From Flavobacterium aquariorum (GTDB taxonomy: Bacteria; Bacteroidota; Bacteroidia; Flavobacteriales; Flavobacteriaceae), in the NCBI RefSeq assembly GCF_003254745.1, contig NZ_QKXH01000009.1:1-64000 (forward strand): a stretch of 64,000 nt of DNA, written 5' to 3'. Positions 34,181 to 43,019 of the stretch are shown in pieces. How positions within the stretch are numbered: position 1 is the stretch's first letter; every line of letters starts with the position of its first letter. Both the position numbers and the translations under genes were made by a program. The notes beneath the pieces were generated by a model that saw nothing but the letters and a program-made list of their open reading frames with translations, was not told the origin of the DNA and did not search any database.

Positions 34181-36634
34181 ATGTCAAATCATAAAATACT
34201 TACTATTGACAATCTGTCACTTCAAGAATTTGATTCTGAAGCCGAATTAATTCCATTATTGACTCCAGAAGATGAGGAAGAAATGAACAACGAAGAATTA
34301 CCCGATTCTTTACCCATTTTACCTTTACGCAATACGGTTTTATTTCCTGGAGTAGTTATTCCTATTTCAGCTGGAAGAGATAAATCAATCAAATTGATAA
34401 ATGATGCCAATGCCGCCGGAAAAGTAATAGGTGTAGTAGCACAAATCAATGAAGAAGATGAAGACCCAACCTTTGCGGATATTCATAAAATAGGAACTGT
34501 AGCCCGAATTTTAAGGGTATTAAAGATGCCTGACGGAAACGTTACAGTCATCCTTCAAGGAAAAAAGCGTTTTGAAATTACAAAAGTAATTTCGGAAGAG
34601 CCTTACCTTACAGCTGGCATCAAGGAGGTTCCTGAAAAAAGGCCAACCAAAAAAGATTCTGAGTTCAATGCAATAATTGATTCGGTAAAAGAATTGGCAG
34701 TTAAGATTGTCAATGAAAGCCCTAATATTCCTTCAGAAGCAACATTTGCCATTAAAAACATAGGAAGCCCTTCGTTTTTGATCAATTTTGTTTCCTCCAA
34801 TATGAATTTATCGGTAAAAGAAAAACAAGACTTACTATCGATAAACGGATTAAAAGAACGTGCCTTGGAAACGCTTCGTTTCATGAATGTTGAGTTGCAA
34901 AAACTAGAATTAAAAAACGATATTCAATCAAAAGTTCGTTTTGACCTAGATCAACAGCAAAGAGAATATTTCTTGCATCAGCAAATGAAAACTATCCAAG
35001 AAGAACTGGGAGGTGTTTCACAAGAGGAAGAAATGGACGAAATGAGTCTGAAAGCCAAAACCAAAAAATGGGACGAAAAAACTCAAAAACATTTCGAAAA
35101 AGAATTGTCAAAAATGCGCAGAATGAATCCGCAGGCTCCTGATTTTGGAATTCAAAGAAATTATTTGGAATTATTTTTAGAATTGCCATGGGGAGAATAT
35201 TCTAAAGATAATTTTGATTTGAAGCATGCCCAAAAAGTATTAGACAAAGACCATTTTGGATTGGAAGATGTCAAAAAAAGAATGATTGAACATTTGGCAG
35301 TCCTTAAATTAAGAAACGATATGAAGTCCCCGATAATATGTTTGGCTGGACCTCCAGGAGTTGGTAAAACATCAATCGGTAGATCTGTTGCTGAGGCATT
35401 GGGCAGGGAATATGTACGTATATCATTAGGAGGATTGCGAGACGAGGCAGAAATTCGTGGACATAGAAAAACTTACATTGGTGCAATGCCTGGAAGAATC
35501 ATCCAAAGTTTAAAGAAAGCCGGAACATCTAATCCTGTATTTGTTTTGGACGAAATCGACAAACTGTCTTCTAGTCATAACGGAGATCCTTCTTCGGCAT
35601 TATTAGAGGTTTTGGATCCAGAACAAAACAGTTCATTCTATGATAATTTCCTTGAAATGGGGTATGATTTATCAAAAGTAATGTTTATTGCTACTTCCAA
35701 TAATATGGCCGCTATTCAACCTGCTTTGGTGGATAGAATGGAAATCATAAAAATGTCAGGTTACACTACCGAAGAAAAAGTGGAAATAGCAAAAAAACAT
35801 TTATTTCCAAAACAATTGGCAGCTCACGGACTAAAAACCAAAGATTTGAGCATTGGCAAAAAGCAATTAGAAAAAATTGTAGAAGGCTACACTCGCGAGT
35901 CGGGTGTTCGTGGATTGGAAAACAAAATTGCGCAAATCGTTCGTAACGCAGCCAAATCGGTTGCGATGGAGGAGGAGTACAACAAAAAAATCACTGACGA
36001 AGATATTGTAAAAGTTTTGGGCGTTCCAAGGTTGGAAAGAGATAAATATGAAAATAATGAAGTAGCCGGTGTCGTTACAGGTTTAGCTTGGACAAGTGTT
36101 GGTGGCGACATTCTTTTTATAGAATCATTACTTTCTCCAGGAAAAGGAACAATGACTATTACTGGTAACTTAGGTACTGTAATGAAAGAATCGGCTACTA
36201 TTGCTTTAGAATACATTAAAGCGAATGCCGAATTAATGGGATTGAACCCAGAAATACTTTCTAAATATAACATTCATTTACACGTCCCAGAAGGAGCCAC
36301 TCCAAAAGATGGCCCAAGTGCAGGTATTGCTATGCTGACATCGTTAGTTTCGTTACTTACCCAAAAACGAGTGAAGAAAAACTTAGCAATGACAGGAGAA
36401 ATCACTTTGAGAGGAAAAGTATTGCCTGTTGGTGGTATAAAAGAAAAAATATTGGCAGCCAAAAGAGCTAATATTAAGGAAATCATCTTATGTCACGAAA
36501 ACAAAAGTGATATTGATGAAATCAAAGCTGAATATTTAGAAGGTCTTACATTTCATTACGTGAAAGAGATGAGTGAAGTTCTAGATATTGCAATTACTAA
36601 AGAGAAAGTCAAAAATGCAAAAGAATTAAAATAA
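34181..36634 (+). CDS. lon: ATP-dependent protease Lon
   Basis: 817 residues, close to other LonA proteins. The order is an N-terminal substrate-binding domain (about 43-240, LPILPLRNTVLFPGV), a coiled region (about 250-340), the AAA+ module with Walker A GPPGVGKTS (about 390) and Walker B VFVLDEIDKLSS, and the protease domain with catalytic Ser in PKDGPSAGIA and Lys in GGIKEKILAAKR. It degrades damaged and regulatory proteins in the cytoplasm. An acidic N-terminal extension of about 40 residues precedes the LON domain, as in other Bacteroidetes. It is monocistronic. Confidence 0.97.
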   Translation: MSNHKILTIDNLSLQEFDSEAELIPLLTPEDEEEMNNEELPDSLPILPLRNTVLFPGVVIPISAGRDKSIKLINDANAAGKVIGVVAQINEEDEDPTFADIHKIGTVARILRVLKMPDGNVTVILQGKKRFEITKVISEEPYLTAGIKEVPEKRPTKKDSEFNAIIDSVKELAVKIVNESPNIPSEATFAIKNIGSPSFLINFVSSNMNLSVKEKQDLLSINGLKERALETLRFMNVELQKLELKNDIQSKVRFDLDQQQREYFLHQQMKTIQEELGGVSQEEEMDEMSLKAKTKKWDEKTQKHFEKELSKMRRMNPQAPDFGIQRNYLELFLELPWGEYSKDNFDLKHAQKVLDKDHFGLEDVKKRMIEHLAVLKLRNDMKSPIICLAGPPGVGKTSIGRSVAEALGREYVRISLGGLRDEAEIRGHRKTYIGAMPGRIIQSLKKAGTSNPVFVLDEIDKLSSSHNGDPSSALLEVLDPEQNSSFYDNFLEMGYDLSKVMFIATSNNMAAIQPALVDRMEIIKMSGYTTEEKVEIAKKHLFPKQLAAHGLKTKDLSIGKKQLEKIVEGYTRESGVRGLENKIAQIVRNAAKSVAMEEEYNKKITDEDIVKVLGVPRLERDKYENNEVAGVVTGLAWTSVGGDILFIESLLSPGKGTMTITGNLGTVMKESATIALEYIKANAELMGLNPEILSKYNIHLHVPEGATPKDGPSAGIAMLTSLVSLLTQKRVKKNLAMTGEITLRGKVLPVGGIKEKILAAKRANIKEIILCHENKSDIDEIKAEYLEGLTFHYVKEMSEVLDIAITKEKVKNAKELK

Positions 36635-36683
36635 CAAAAAATAAAATTTCAATTCTGAAAGGAATCATTTTTGATGGTCCATA

Positions 36684-36724
36684 AAATTCCAAACTCCAAT
36701 TCATGCAATTGGAATTTGGAATTT
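36684..36724 (+). terminator. lon terminator (word-type hairpin)
   Basis: 18-nt arms at 36684-36701 and 36707-36724 pair with one mismatch across a 5-nt loop. The word is of the AATTCCAAA / TTTGGAATT type that is widespread in flavobacterial gaps, and a short T-rich stretch follows. It may terminate lon transcripts. Confidence 0.6.
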
Positions 36725-36810
36725 ATTTTTAAAGCTTAATTAAGTATTTTATAGTTTTATAATTTTATCTTCGCAACTGCGTTTTAAATATTAGAAACAG
36801 CTTTTAAAGT

Positions 36811-37833
36811 ATGTCCCAAAAACTTTTGTTATTCTATTTATTTTCTATATCTATGGTATCATACGGTCAAATAGGAGGGAAGTATACTTATGAGTTTTTA
36901 ACCTTGGTTACATCTCCAAGGCAAGCTGCTCTGGGAGGAAAGACAATTACAATTTATGATGAAGATGTTAATGAAGCCTTGTTTAATCCTGCAACAATAA
37001 ATGAAGAAATGAACAATCATTTGGCAGTGAATTATGGTAATTACTATAAAGAAGTTACTTATGGTACGGCTTCATATGCGTATACCTACGACCAGCATTT
37101 GCAAACATTTCAAGCCGGTATAAATTATATCAATTACGGAAAATTTGAAGGTTATGACGAAAGCGGTTTGCCTACGTCAGAATTTACGGGAAATGAAATT
37201 GCTCTTTCTCTGGGATATGCCTATAATATTCCTTATACTGATATTCATTTGGGAGCCAATGCCAAACTTATTGAATCTACGTTAGAAAGCTACAATTCCT
37301 TTGGAGCTGCCGTAGATTTAGGAATGGTATATATCGACGAAAAAAATGATGTGAATTGGGCATTGACCTTAATGAATTTTGGAACCCAATTTACTACTTA
37401 TGATGGTACCAGAGAAAAATTACCCTTTGAAATAATCGCTGGAGTTTCGCAGGAATTGGAACATGTTCCCATACGCTGGCACTTTACACTCGAAAATTTG
37501 CAACAATGGAATTTGGCTTTTTCAAATCCTGTTCGCTCAGAAACTTCAATTGATGGCAGCATCACAGAAGAAAACATATCTTTTTTCAACAATGCGTTGC
37601 GGCATATGATTTTGGGAGTTGAACTTTTTCCTAAAAAGGCTTTTAACCTTAGATTAGGATATAATTTCCGAAGATCCACTGAATTGCAAATCCAAGACCA
37701 GCGGAATTTTTCTGGTCTTTCCTTGGGATTTGGATTAAAACTAAATAAATTAAAATTCAATTATTCTTATTCGAAATATACTCTGGCGGGAAATACAAGT
37801 TTGTTTGGGCTGACAGTTAATTTTAGTGAGTGA
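36811..37833 (+). CDS. porQ: type IX secretion system protein PorQ
   Basis: 340 residues. A signal peptide (MSQKLLLFYLFSISMVSYGQ) leads into an outer-membrane beta-barrel of the PorV/PorQ group, with YEFLTLVTSPRQAALGGK as the recognisable N-terminal barrel segment and alternating strands throughout (LGYNFRRSTELQI, LGFGLKLNKLKFNYSYS). PorQ partners PorZ and the attachment complex in T9SS, helping deliver or anchor cargo on the cell surface. Two T9SS cargo genes are encoded 6-10 kb downstream. The gene follows lon and is followed by an L,D-transpeptidase-like gene. Confidence 0.9.
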   Translation: MSQKLLLFYLFSISMVSYGQIGGKYTYEFLTLVTSPRQAALGGKTITIYDEDVNEALFNPATINEEMNNHLAVNYGNYYKEVTYGTASYAYTYDQHLQTFQAGINYINYGKFEGYDESGLPTSEFTGNEIALSLGYAYNIPYTDIHLGANAKLIESTLESYNSFGAAVDLGMVYIDEKNDVNWALTLMNFGTQFTTYDGTREKLPFEIIAGVSQELEHVPIRWHFTLENLQQWNLAFSNPVRSETSIDGSITEENISFFNNALRHMILGVELFPKKAFNLRLGYNFRRSTELQIQDQRNFSGLSLGFGLKLNKLKFNYSYSKYTLAGNTSLFGLTVNFSE

Positions 37834-37904
37834 TTTATAAACAAATGGCATAGACATTGATGCTGATAGTAATGGTAAAAAGTCTAATTTATAAATAAGT
37901 TAAA

Positions 37905-38489
37905 GTGATGAGAAAAATACTTTTAATTTTTATTCCGCTATTTCTTTCAAGCTTTAGTATAAATTCTGATGACAATTCAACTGAAGAAAAACTCAATACT
38001 CAAGTAGAAGAAGTAAGAAAAATCATTAATGATAATCCTAAATTCAATAAAGAAGTTGCTTTTTTTATTGATATGGAAATACAATCAGGTAAAAATCGTT
38101 TTTTTATTTATGATTTGAAAAATAATAAAATTATTGATGAAGGATTAGTTGCCCATGGTTCAGGGTCAGAAACTGGAATTCCAGGAAAACTAAAATTTAG
38201 CAATGTAGCTAATTCTCTTAGTACATCATTGGGGAAATATTCGATAGGAAAGCATTACAATGGGCAATTTGGCAAAGCATATAAATTATATGGATTAGAT
38301 GAAACAAACAGTAATGCTTTTCGCAGAAATATAGTTTTGCACAAATTTTGGGCAGTTCCTTATGAAGAACAAGATAAACGTATATGCACAAGTTATGGCT
38401 GTCCAATGGTTAATGAAACTTATTTTAGTAGAATAGAAAAAATAATAGACAATTCTAAAACAAACATTATTCTTAGCATTTACTATTAA
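37905..38489 (+). CDS. L,D-transpeptidase-like murein protein (YkuD_2)
   Basis: 194 residues with a signal peptide (MRKILLIFIPLFLSSFSINS). The domain has FFIDMEIQSGKNRFFIYDLK, the HGSGSETGIPG segment, a Gly-rich LGKYSIGKHY strand, a late His in IVLHKFW and the catalytic Cys motif CTSYGCPMVNE. This follows the YkuD_2 relatives of L,D-transpeptidases, which cross-link or process peptidoglycan stems via a Cys nucleophile in the periplasm. The exact reaction is not established for this branch. Its 3' end forms one arm of a perfect terminator, so the coding end and the transcription end are merged. Confidence 0.82.
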   Translation: MMRKILLIFIPLFLSSFSINSDDNSTEEKLNTQVEEVRKIINDNPKFNKEVAFFIDMEIQSGKNRFFIYDLKNNKIIDEGLVAHGSGSETGIPGKLKFSNVANSLSTSLGKYSIGKHYNGQFGKAYKLYGLDETNSNAFRRNIVLHKFWAVPYEEQDKRICTSYGCPMVNETYFSRIEKIIDNSKTNIILSIYY

Positions 38490-38520
38490 AAGAGTAACTA
38501 CTAAGAATAATGTTTGTTTT
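38457..38520 (+). terminator. terminator overlapping the L,D-transpeptidase gene end
   Basis: A 20-bp perfect stem with arms 38457-38476 and 38501-38520, core ACATTATTCTTAG. The 24-nt loop contains the stop codon, so the left arm is coding sequence. It ends in a T-rich stretch and lies 42 nt before the cmk start. Confidence 0.7.
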
Positions 38521-38562
38521 ATAAAATGATATAAAACAACACAAATAATTAATTTTAGAAAA

Positions 38563-39255
38563 TTGAAAAAAATTACCATAGCAATAGACGGATTTTCATC
38601 CACTGGAAAAAGTACTTTGGCCAAACAACTTGCCAAACATTTGGGATATGTTTATGTAGATACAGGAGCTATGTATCGTGCTGTGACTTTATTTGCTATG
38701 CAAAACAATTATATCGGAGCTGATTTTTTGGATAAAGAGAAATTGGTAAAAAGCTTACCTTCTATAAAATTGAGTTTTAAATTTAACCCTGAATTGGGTT
38801 TTGCCGAAATGTACTTGAACGATGTCAATGTTGAGACGGAGATCCGAACTTTGGAAGTTTCCAATTTTGTCAGCACAATAGCCGCTATTTCGGAAGTACG
38901 TTCTAAATTGGTTGAACAACAACAGGAAATGGGCAAAGAAAAAGGAGTTGTAATGGACGGTAGAGATATAGGAACAGTTGTTTTTCCAAATGCTGAACTT
39001 AAAATATTCATGACAGCTGGAGCAGATACCCGTGCACAAAGACGTTTTGATGAATTACAAGCCAAAGGAGATTCAGTTTCCTACGAAGAGGTTTTGAAAA
39101 ATGTGGTAGACCGTGATTATGTTGATACTCACAGAGATGATTCTCCTTTAGTAATGGCTGATGATGCAATTGAAGTGGATAATTCTTATTTGAATCGTAA
39201 GGAACAATTTGATGTTGTTTTGGAATTGGCTAATGAGGTAATTAATACTTTATAA
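38563..39255 (+). CDS. cmk: cytidylate kinase
   Basis: 230 residues, typical for bacterial CMP kinase. The Walker A loop GFSSTGKSTLAK is at the N-terminus, followed by VDTGAMYRAVTL, the DGRDIGTVVFPNAELKIFM block and the LID/Arg region YVDTHRDDSPL. It phosphorylates CMP and dCMP. The only possible start is the TTG at 38563; no in-frame ATG or GTG gives a complete Walker A region, and a stop lies just upstream. TTG may limit translation. It lies upstream of a nucleoside permease gene, fitting pyrimidine salvage. Confidence 0.94.
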   Translation: MKKITIAIDGFSSTGKSTLAKQLAKHLGYVYVDTGAMYRAVTLFAMQNNYIGADFLDKEKLVKSLPSIKLSFKFNPELGFAEMYLNDVNVETEIRTLEVSNFVSTIAAISEVRSKLVEQQQEMGKEKGVVMDGRDIGTVVFPNAELKIFMTAGADTRAQRRFDELQAKGDSVSYEEVLKNVVDRDYVDTHRDDSPLVMADDAIEVDNSYLNRKEQFDVVLELANEVINTL

Positions 39256-39333
39256 TTTTTTTGGTAATCTCAATTTTAATAGTAGATTTACGCGCCTCAA
39301 AATTCTAACAAACATTAAAACATACTTCATCTT

Positions 39334-40710
39334 ATGGGAATTAAAAATAGATTGATATTAATGAGCTTTCTTCAATTTTTTGTTTGGGGAGCGTGGTTAA
39401 TTACAATAGCAAATTATTGGTTTGGTACCAAAAACTGGGAAGGAACACAATTTGGTTTGGTCTTTGGAACAATGGGAATTGCTTCGCTTTTTATGCCAAC
39501 ACTTGCAGGTATTATTGCCGATAGATGGATTAATGCTGAAAAATTATACGGAGGACTTCATATTTTATATGGCTTTGTTTTATTTTACTTGCCCGAAGTT
39601 ACTACTCCAACGACTTTTATTTACATCATGCTTTTGGCAATGTGTTTCTATATGCCAACTATTGCTTTGAGTAACTCTATTTCGTATAATGCTTTAAAAA
39701 TAAATGGTTTGGATGTGGTTAAGAGCTTTCCACCAATTCGTGTTTTTGGTACTATTGGATTTATAGTAGCCATGTGGATTACCAATTTAACAGGAAATAA
39801 AGCAACTGCTTATCAATTTTATATTGCTGGAATTGCTGCTATTGCATTAGGTATCTATTCATTTACTTTGCCTAAATGTAAGCCTCAACGATTAACAAAA
39901 GAAAATGCTTCATTGATGGAGATTTTAGGATTGGAGTCCTTCAAATTATTTGCTAATTATAAAATGGCTTTGTTTTTTATTTTCTCTATGTTTTTGGGAG
40001 GCGCTTTACAGCTGACTAATGCTTATGGAGATGTTTTTTTGGATGAATTCAAACATTTTCCAAAATATGCGGATTCGTTTGTGGTGAAATATTCTACTAT
40101 TATTATGTCGATTTCTCAAATTTCAGAGACTTTGTTTATATTGGCCATTCCATTTTTCTTAAAACGATTTGGCATAAAACAAGTTATGCTTATTAGTATG
40201 TTTGCATGGGTATTGCGTTTTGGTTTATTTGCATTTGGAGACCCTATCCAAGGATTATGGATGATTATTTTATCCTGTATTGTTTATGGTATGGCTTTTG
40301 ATTTCTTTAATATTTCTGGATCTTTATTTGTGGAAACACATACCGATGCCAAAAACCGTTCTTCGGCTCAAGGAATGTTTATGATGATGACTAATGGAGT
40401 AGGAGCAATATTAGGTAGTTTTACTTCGGGTTGGGCTATTGATCGTTTTTTCACAAAATCGTTTAATAACACAACAGAATTAGCTTCTTTTTTGCAAACC
40501 GATATTGCGAATCCAAAGATGTTGGATTTTGTAAAAAACCAAGGGAATTCTATTACTACTGATGGCTTATTACAAAATGTAATTATGATGAAGGATTGGC
40601 ACAGCATTTGGTTGGCTTTTGCTATTTATTCGCTGGTTATCGCCATTGCATTTGCTATTTTGTTCAAACATGAGCATAATCCTAATGAAGTGGAGAACGT
40701 GAATCATTAG
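39334..40710 (+). CDS. nucleoside permease (NupG-like, NHS family)
   Basis: 458 residues with 12 hydrophobic helices. The start MGIKNRLILMSFLQFFVWGA and the loop LAGIIADRWINAEKLYGGLH are typical of nucleoside:H+ symporters of the NHS branch of the major facilitator superfamily. It imports nucleosides across the inner membrane. It lies 78 nt after cmk on the same strand, so a salvage unit is plausible. The C-terminal cytosolic tail is short (HEHNPNEVENVNH). Substrate range is not determined by the sequence alone. Confidence 0.87.
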   Translation: MGIKNRLILMSFLQFFVWGAWLITIANYWFGTKNWEGTQFGLVFGTMGIASLFMPTLAGIIADRWINAEKLYGGLHILYGFVLFYLPEVTTPTTFIYIMLLAMCFYMPTIALSNSISYNALKINGLDVVKSFPPIRVFGTIGFIVAMWITNLTGNKATAYQFYIAGIAAIALGIYSFTLPKCKPQRLTKENASLMEILGLESFKLFANYKMALFFIFSMFLGGALQLTNAYGDVFLDEFKHFPKYADSFVVKYSTIIMSISQISETLFILAIPFFLKRFGIKQVMLISMFAWVLRFGLFAFGDPIQGLWMIILSCIVYGMAFDFFNISGSLFVETHTDAKNRSSAQGMFMMMTNGVGAILGSFTSGWAIDRFFTKSFNNTTELASFLQTDIANPKMLDFVKNQGNSITTDGLLQNVIMMKDWHSIWLAFAIYSLVIAIAFAILFKHEHNPNEVENVNH

Positions 40711-40735
40711 TAGATTTATTGAAAAACACAAGATC

Positions 40736-40768
40736 AATCCTAACTCGTTTTTGAAACCTGTTGGGATT
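40736..40768 (+). terminator. permease terminator
   Basis: AATCCTAAC (40736-40744) pairs with GTTGGGATT (40760-40768), one G-T pair included, followed by a T run. It separates the permease gene from the structured element at 40800. Confidence 0.7.
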
Positions 40769-40799
40769 TTTTGTTCCTGACAAATCACAATGTGACCCA

Positions 40800-40874
40800 A
40801 CTAGCCCCGATAGCAGTGAAAATCCTCCTGTACAGGGGTTCGGCACAGGAGATTGTAACGAATAGCGGGAACCA
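40800..40874 (+). ncRNA. putative structured RNA or intergenic element
   Basis: A compact fold can be drawn. The apical stem CTCCTGT (40825-40831) / ACAGGAG (40845-40851) has a 13-nt GC-rich loop. Below it is an A/G-rich internal region, and the base is CCCG (40806-40809) / CGGG (40866-40869). Both flanks carry related GATAGC / GAATAGC words. The segment is more GC-rich than its surroundings and lies between two terminators (40736-40768 and 40882-40915), as an independent small RNA or dispersed element would. I do not recognise a named RNA family. The strand is assigned by the T-run of the following hairpin. Confidence 0.45.
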
Positions 40875-40881
40875 TGCCTTT

Positions 40882-40915
40882 AAAAATGCCCAATTATTCG
40901 CTCCTAGGCCTTTTT
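40882..40915 (+). terminator. terminator after the structured element
   Basis: AAAAATGCC (40882-40890) pairs with GGCCTTTTT (40907-40915), 8 of 9 positions, and leads into a T run. It would end a transcript containing the element at 40800-40874. Confidence 0.55.
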
Positions 40916-40958
40916 ATACTTCTTTTTGGTTTAGTTCTAAATATCTCGCTTTAAATAT

Positions 40959-40989
40959 TTTGCCATATTAAATAAATGAATTACTTTTG
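40959..40989 (+). promoter_or_regulatory. rpsA promoter
   Basis: TTTG (40959-40962), a spacer of exactly 19 nt, then TACTTTTG (40982-40989): a near-perfect Bacteroidetes housekeeping promoter. Initiation near 40996 gives a leader of about 112 nt before the rpsA ATG at 41108. It is one of the two best promoters in the window, with pheT. Confidence 0.85.
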
Positions 40990-41046
40990 CACACCTTTTG
41001 GTGGATAGGAGTTTCCTTTAGGTATCAACAATTTAAGTAAAACAAC

Positions 41047-41089
41047 TTCTGTTTTTTCTATCGCTTTGAGAAACTCAAGAAAAACAGAA
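41047..41089 (+). promoter_or_regulatory. structured rpsA leader hairpin
   Basis: TTCTGTTTTT (41047-41056) pairs perfectly with AAAAACAGAA (41080-41089). Nested inside, TTGAG (41066-41070) pairs with CTCAA (41074-41078) around an AAA loop. The composite stem ends 18 nt before the rpsA ATG. Ribosomal protein S1 regulates its own mRNA in other bacteria, so an autoregulatory leader is plausible but not shown. Confidence 0.55.
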
Positions 41090-41107
41090 TACAAATTTTT
41101 TATCAGC

Positions 41108-42886
41108 ATGTCTGAACAATTAAAATCACAAGAAGAGTTTTTAGCAAATTTTAACTGGCATAACTTCGAAGAAGGTATCGATGCAGTAGATGAGAAAAAC
41201 TTATTGGAATTCGAAGAACTAGTATCAAAAACTTTTATTGCAACTGACCAAGAAGAAGTTGTTGAAGGAGTAGTTGTAAGAATCACAGATAGAGACGTTA
41301 TCGTTGATATCAACGCAAAATCGGAAGGTGTTATTTCATTAAACGAATTCCGTTACAACCCAGCTTTAAAAGTAGGTGACAAAGTAGAAGTATTAATTGA
41401 CATCCGTGAGGATAAAACAGGTCAATTGGTATTGTCTCACAGAAAAGCACGTACTATCAAATCTTGGGATAGAGTTATTTCAGCTAACGAAACAGGAGAA
41501 ATCGTTAATGGTTTTGTAAAATGCAGAACTAAAGGAGGTATGATCGTTGACGTTTTCGGAATTGAAGCTTTCTTACCAGGATCTCAAATTGACGTTAAAC
41601 CAATTAGAGACTACGATGTATATGTAAACAAAATGATGGAATTCAAAGTGGTAAAAATCAACCACGAATTCAAAAATGTTGTTGTTTCTCACAAAGCGCT
41701 TATTGAAGCGGATATTGAAGTACAGAAAAAAGAAATCATCGGTCAATTACAAAAAGGACAAGTATTAGAAGGTGTTGTTAAAAACATTACTTCTTATGGT
41801 GTCTTCATTGACTTAGGTGGTGTTGATGGATTAATTCACATTACTGACCTTTCTTGGAGTAGAATCAACCACCCAAGTGAAGTTCTTGAATTAGACCAAA
41901 AATTAAACGTTGTAATCCTTGATTTCGATGATGAGAAAACAAGAATTCAATTAGGTTTGAAACAATTAAACGCTCACCCATGGGATGCTTTGAATGCTGA
42001 TTTGAAAATTGGTGACAAAGTAAACGGTAAAGTAGTTGTAATCGCTGATTACGGTGCATTTATCGAAGTTGCAGAAGGTGTTGAAGGTTTAATCCACGTT
42101 TCTGAAATGTCATGGTCAACTCATTTACGTTCTGCTCAAGATTTCGTAAAAGTTGGAGATGTTGTTGAGGCTGTTATCTTAACATTAGATAGAGATGACC
42201 GTAAAATGTCATTAGGTATCAAACAATTAACTCAAGATCCTTGGACTGACATTACTTCTAAATACCCAGTAGGTTCTAAACATACAGGTATCGTTAGAAA
42301 CTTTACAAACTTTGGAATTTTCGTAGAATTGGAAGAAGGAATTGATGGATTAATTTACATCTCTGACTTATCTTGGACTAAGAAAATCAAACACCCATCT
42401 GAATTTGTAAATGTTGGTGAAAAATTAGATGTAGTAGTATTAGAATTAGATGTTGACGGACGTAAATTATCTTTAGGTCACAAACAAACTACTGCTAATC
42501 CTTGGGATCAATACGAAGATTCTTTCGCAGTTGGAACTATCCACACAGGTGAAATTTCTGAAATCGTTGACAAAGGAGCTACTGTAGAATTTGGAGATGA
42601 TATCGTTGCTTTCATTCCTACTCGTCACCTTGAAAAAGAAGACGGTAAGAAATTGAAAAAAGGTGATACTGCTGATTTCAAAGTAATTGAATTCAACAAA
42701 GAATTCAAAAGAGTAGTTGCATCTCACACTGCTATCTTCCGTGAAGAAGAAGAGAAAAACGTGAAAGCTGCAACTGAAAACACTTCATCTGCATCTACTA
42801 CAAACGCACCAGCTGCAACTTTAGGAGATAACAATGATGTATTAGCTGCATTAAAAGCTAAAATGGAAAAATCAGAGAAAAAATAA
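41108..42886 (+). CDS. rpsA: ribosomal protein bS1
   Basis: 592 residues from ATG 41108. A 14-residue upstream extension would be possible from 41066, but it would translate the leader hairpin. Six S1/OB motifs are visible in order, from GVVVRITDRDVIVDINA through GVVKNITSYGVFIDLGG, GKVVVIADYGAFIEVAEG and GIVRNFTNFGIFVELEEG to GEISEIVDKGATVEFGDD. The last 35 residues are low-complexity Ala/Thr/Ser. bS1 binds mRNA on the 30S subunit and helps start translation, which matters in a phylum that uses few Shine-Dalgarno signals. It has a strong promoter and terminator and is expressed alone. Confidence 0.95.
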   Translation: MSEQLKSQEEFLANFNWHNFEEGIDAVDEKNLLEFEELVSKTFIATDQEEVVEGVVVRITDRDVIVDINAKSEGVISLNEFRYNPALKVGDKVEVLIDIREDKTGQLVLSHRKARTIKSWDRVISANETGEIVNGFVKCRTKGGMIVDVFGIEAFLPGSQIDVKPIRDYDVYVNKMMEFKVVKINHEFKNVVVSHKALIEADIEVQKKEIIGQLQKGQVLEGVVKNITSYGVFIDLGGVDGLIHITDLSWSRINHPSEVLELDQKLNVVILDFDDEKTRIQLGLKQLNAHPWDALNADLKIGDKVNGKVVVIADYGAFIEVAEGVEGLIHVSEMSWSTHLRSAQDFVKVGDVVEAVILTLDRDDRKMSLGIKQLTQDPWTDITSKYPVGSKHTGIVRNFTNFGIFVELEEGIDGLIYISDLSWTKKIKHPSEFVNVGEKLDVVVLELDVDGRKLSLGHKQTTANPWDQYEDSFAVGTIHTGEISEIVDKGATVEFGDDIVAFIPTRHLEKEDGKKLKKGDTADFKVIEFNKEFKRVVASHTAIFREEEEKNVKAATENTSSASTTNAPAATLGDNNDVLAALKAKMEKSEKK

Positions 42887-42910
42887 TTCTTAGATTTTTA
42901 GAATAATAGG

Positions 42911-42933
42911 AAGCCCCGCAAATTGCGGGGCTT
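42911..42933 (+). terminator. rpsA terminator
   Basis: AAGCCCCGCA (42911-42920), 3-nt loop, TGCGGGGCTT (42924-42933), then a run of T. A GC-rich canonical intrinsic terminator. Confidence 0.95.
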
Positions 42934-42992
42934 TTTTTTGCTCTTTTTTTGATTATTTTAATAAGAAAAAGCACCAAACAAATTCAAAAGCA

Positions 42993-43000
42993 TATATTTG
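42993..43000 (+). promoter_or_regulatory. candidate -7 element of the LRR gene
   Basis: TATATTTG lies 19 nt before the ATG at 43020. No -33 TTG is seen at 17-23 nt, so it may use an activator or be chance. Confidence 0.35.
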
Positions 43001-43019
43001 CTTTTCTAAATATTTACTT

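Noticed and set aside
37905..38489. Secreted cysteine peptidase rather than an L,D-transpeptidase
   Set aside because: The HGSGSETG and CTSYGCPM spacing suits YkuD_2 better than any cysteine peptidase pattern I know.
40800..40874. tRNA or tmRNA fragment
   Set aside because: No acceptor, D or T arm pattern and no CCA end; the fold is a single main hairpin with a short base stem.
41066..41107. Upstream start for rpsA adding 14 residues
   Set aside because: It would put coding sequence in the leader hairpin, and MSEQLKSQEEF at 41108 is the typical start of Bacteroidetes S1.
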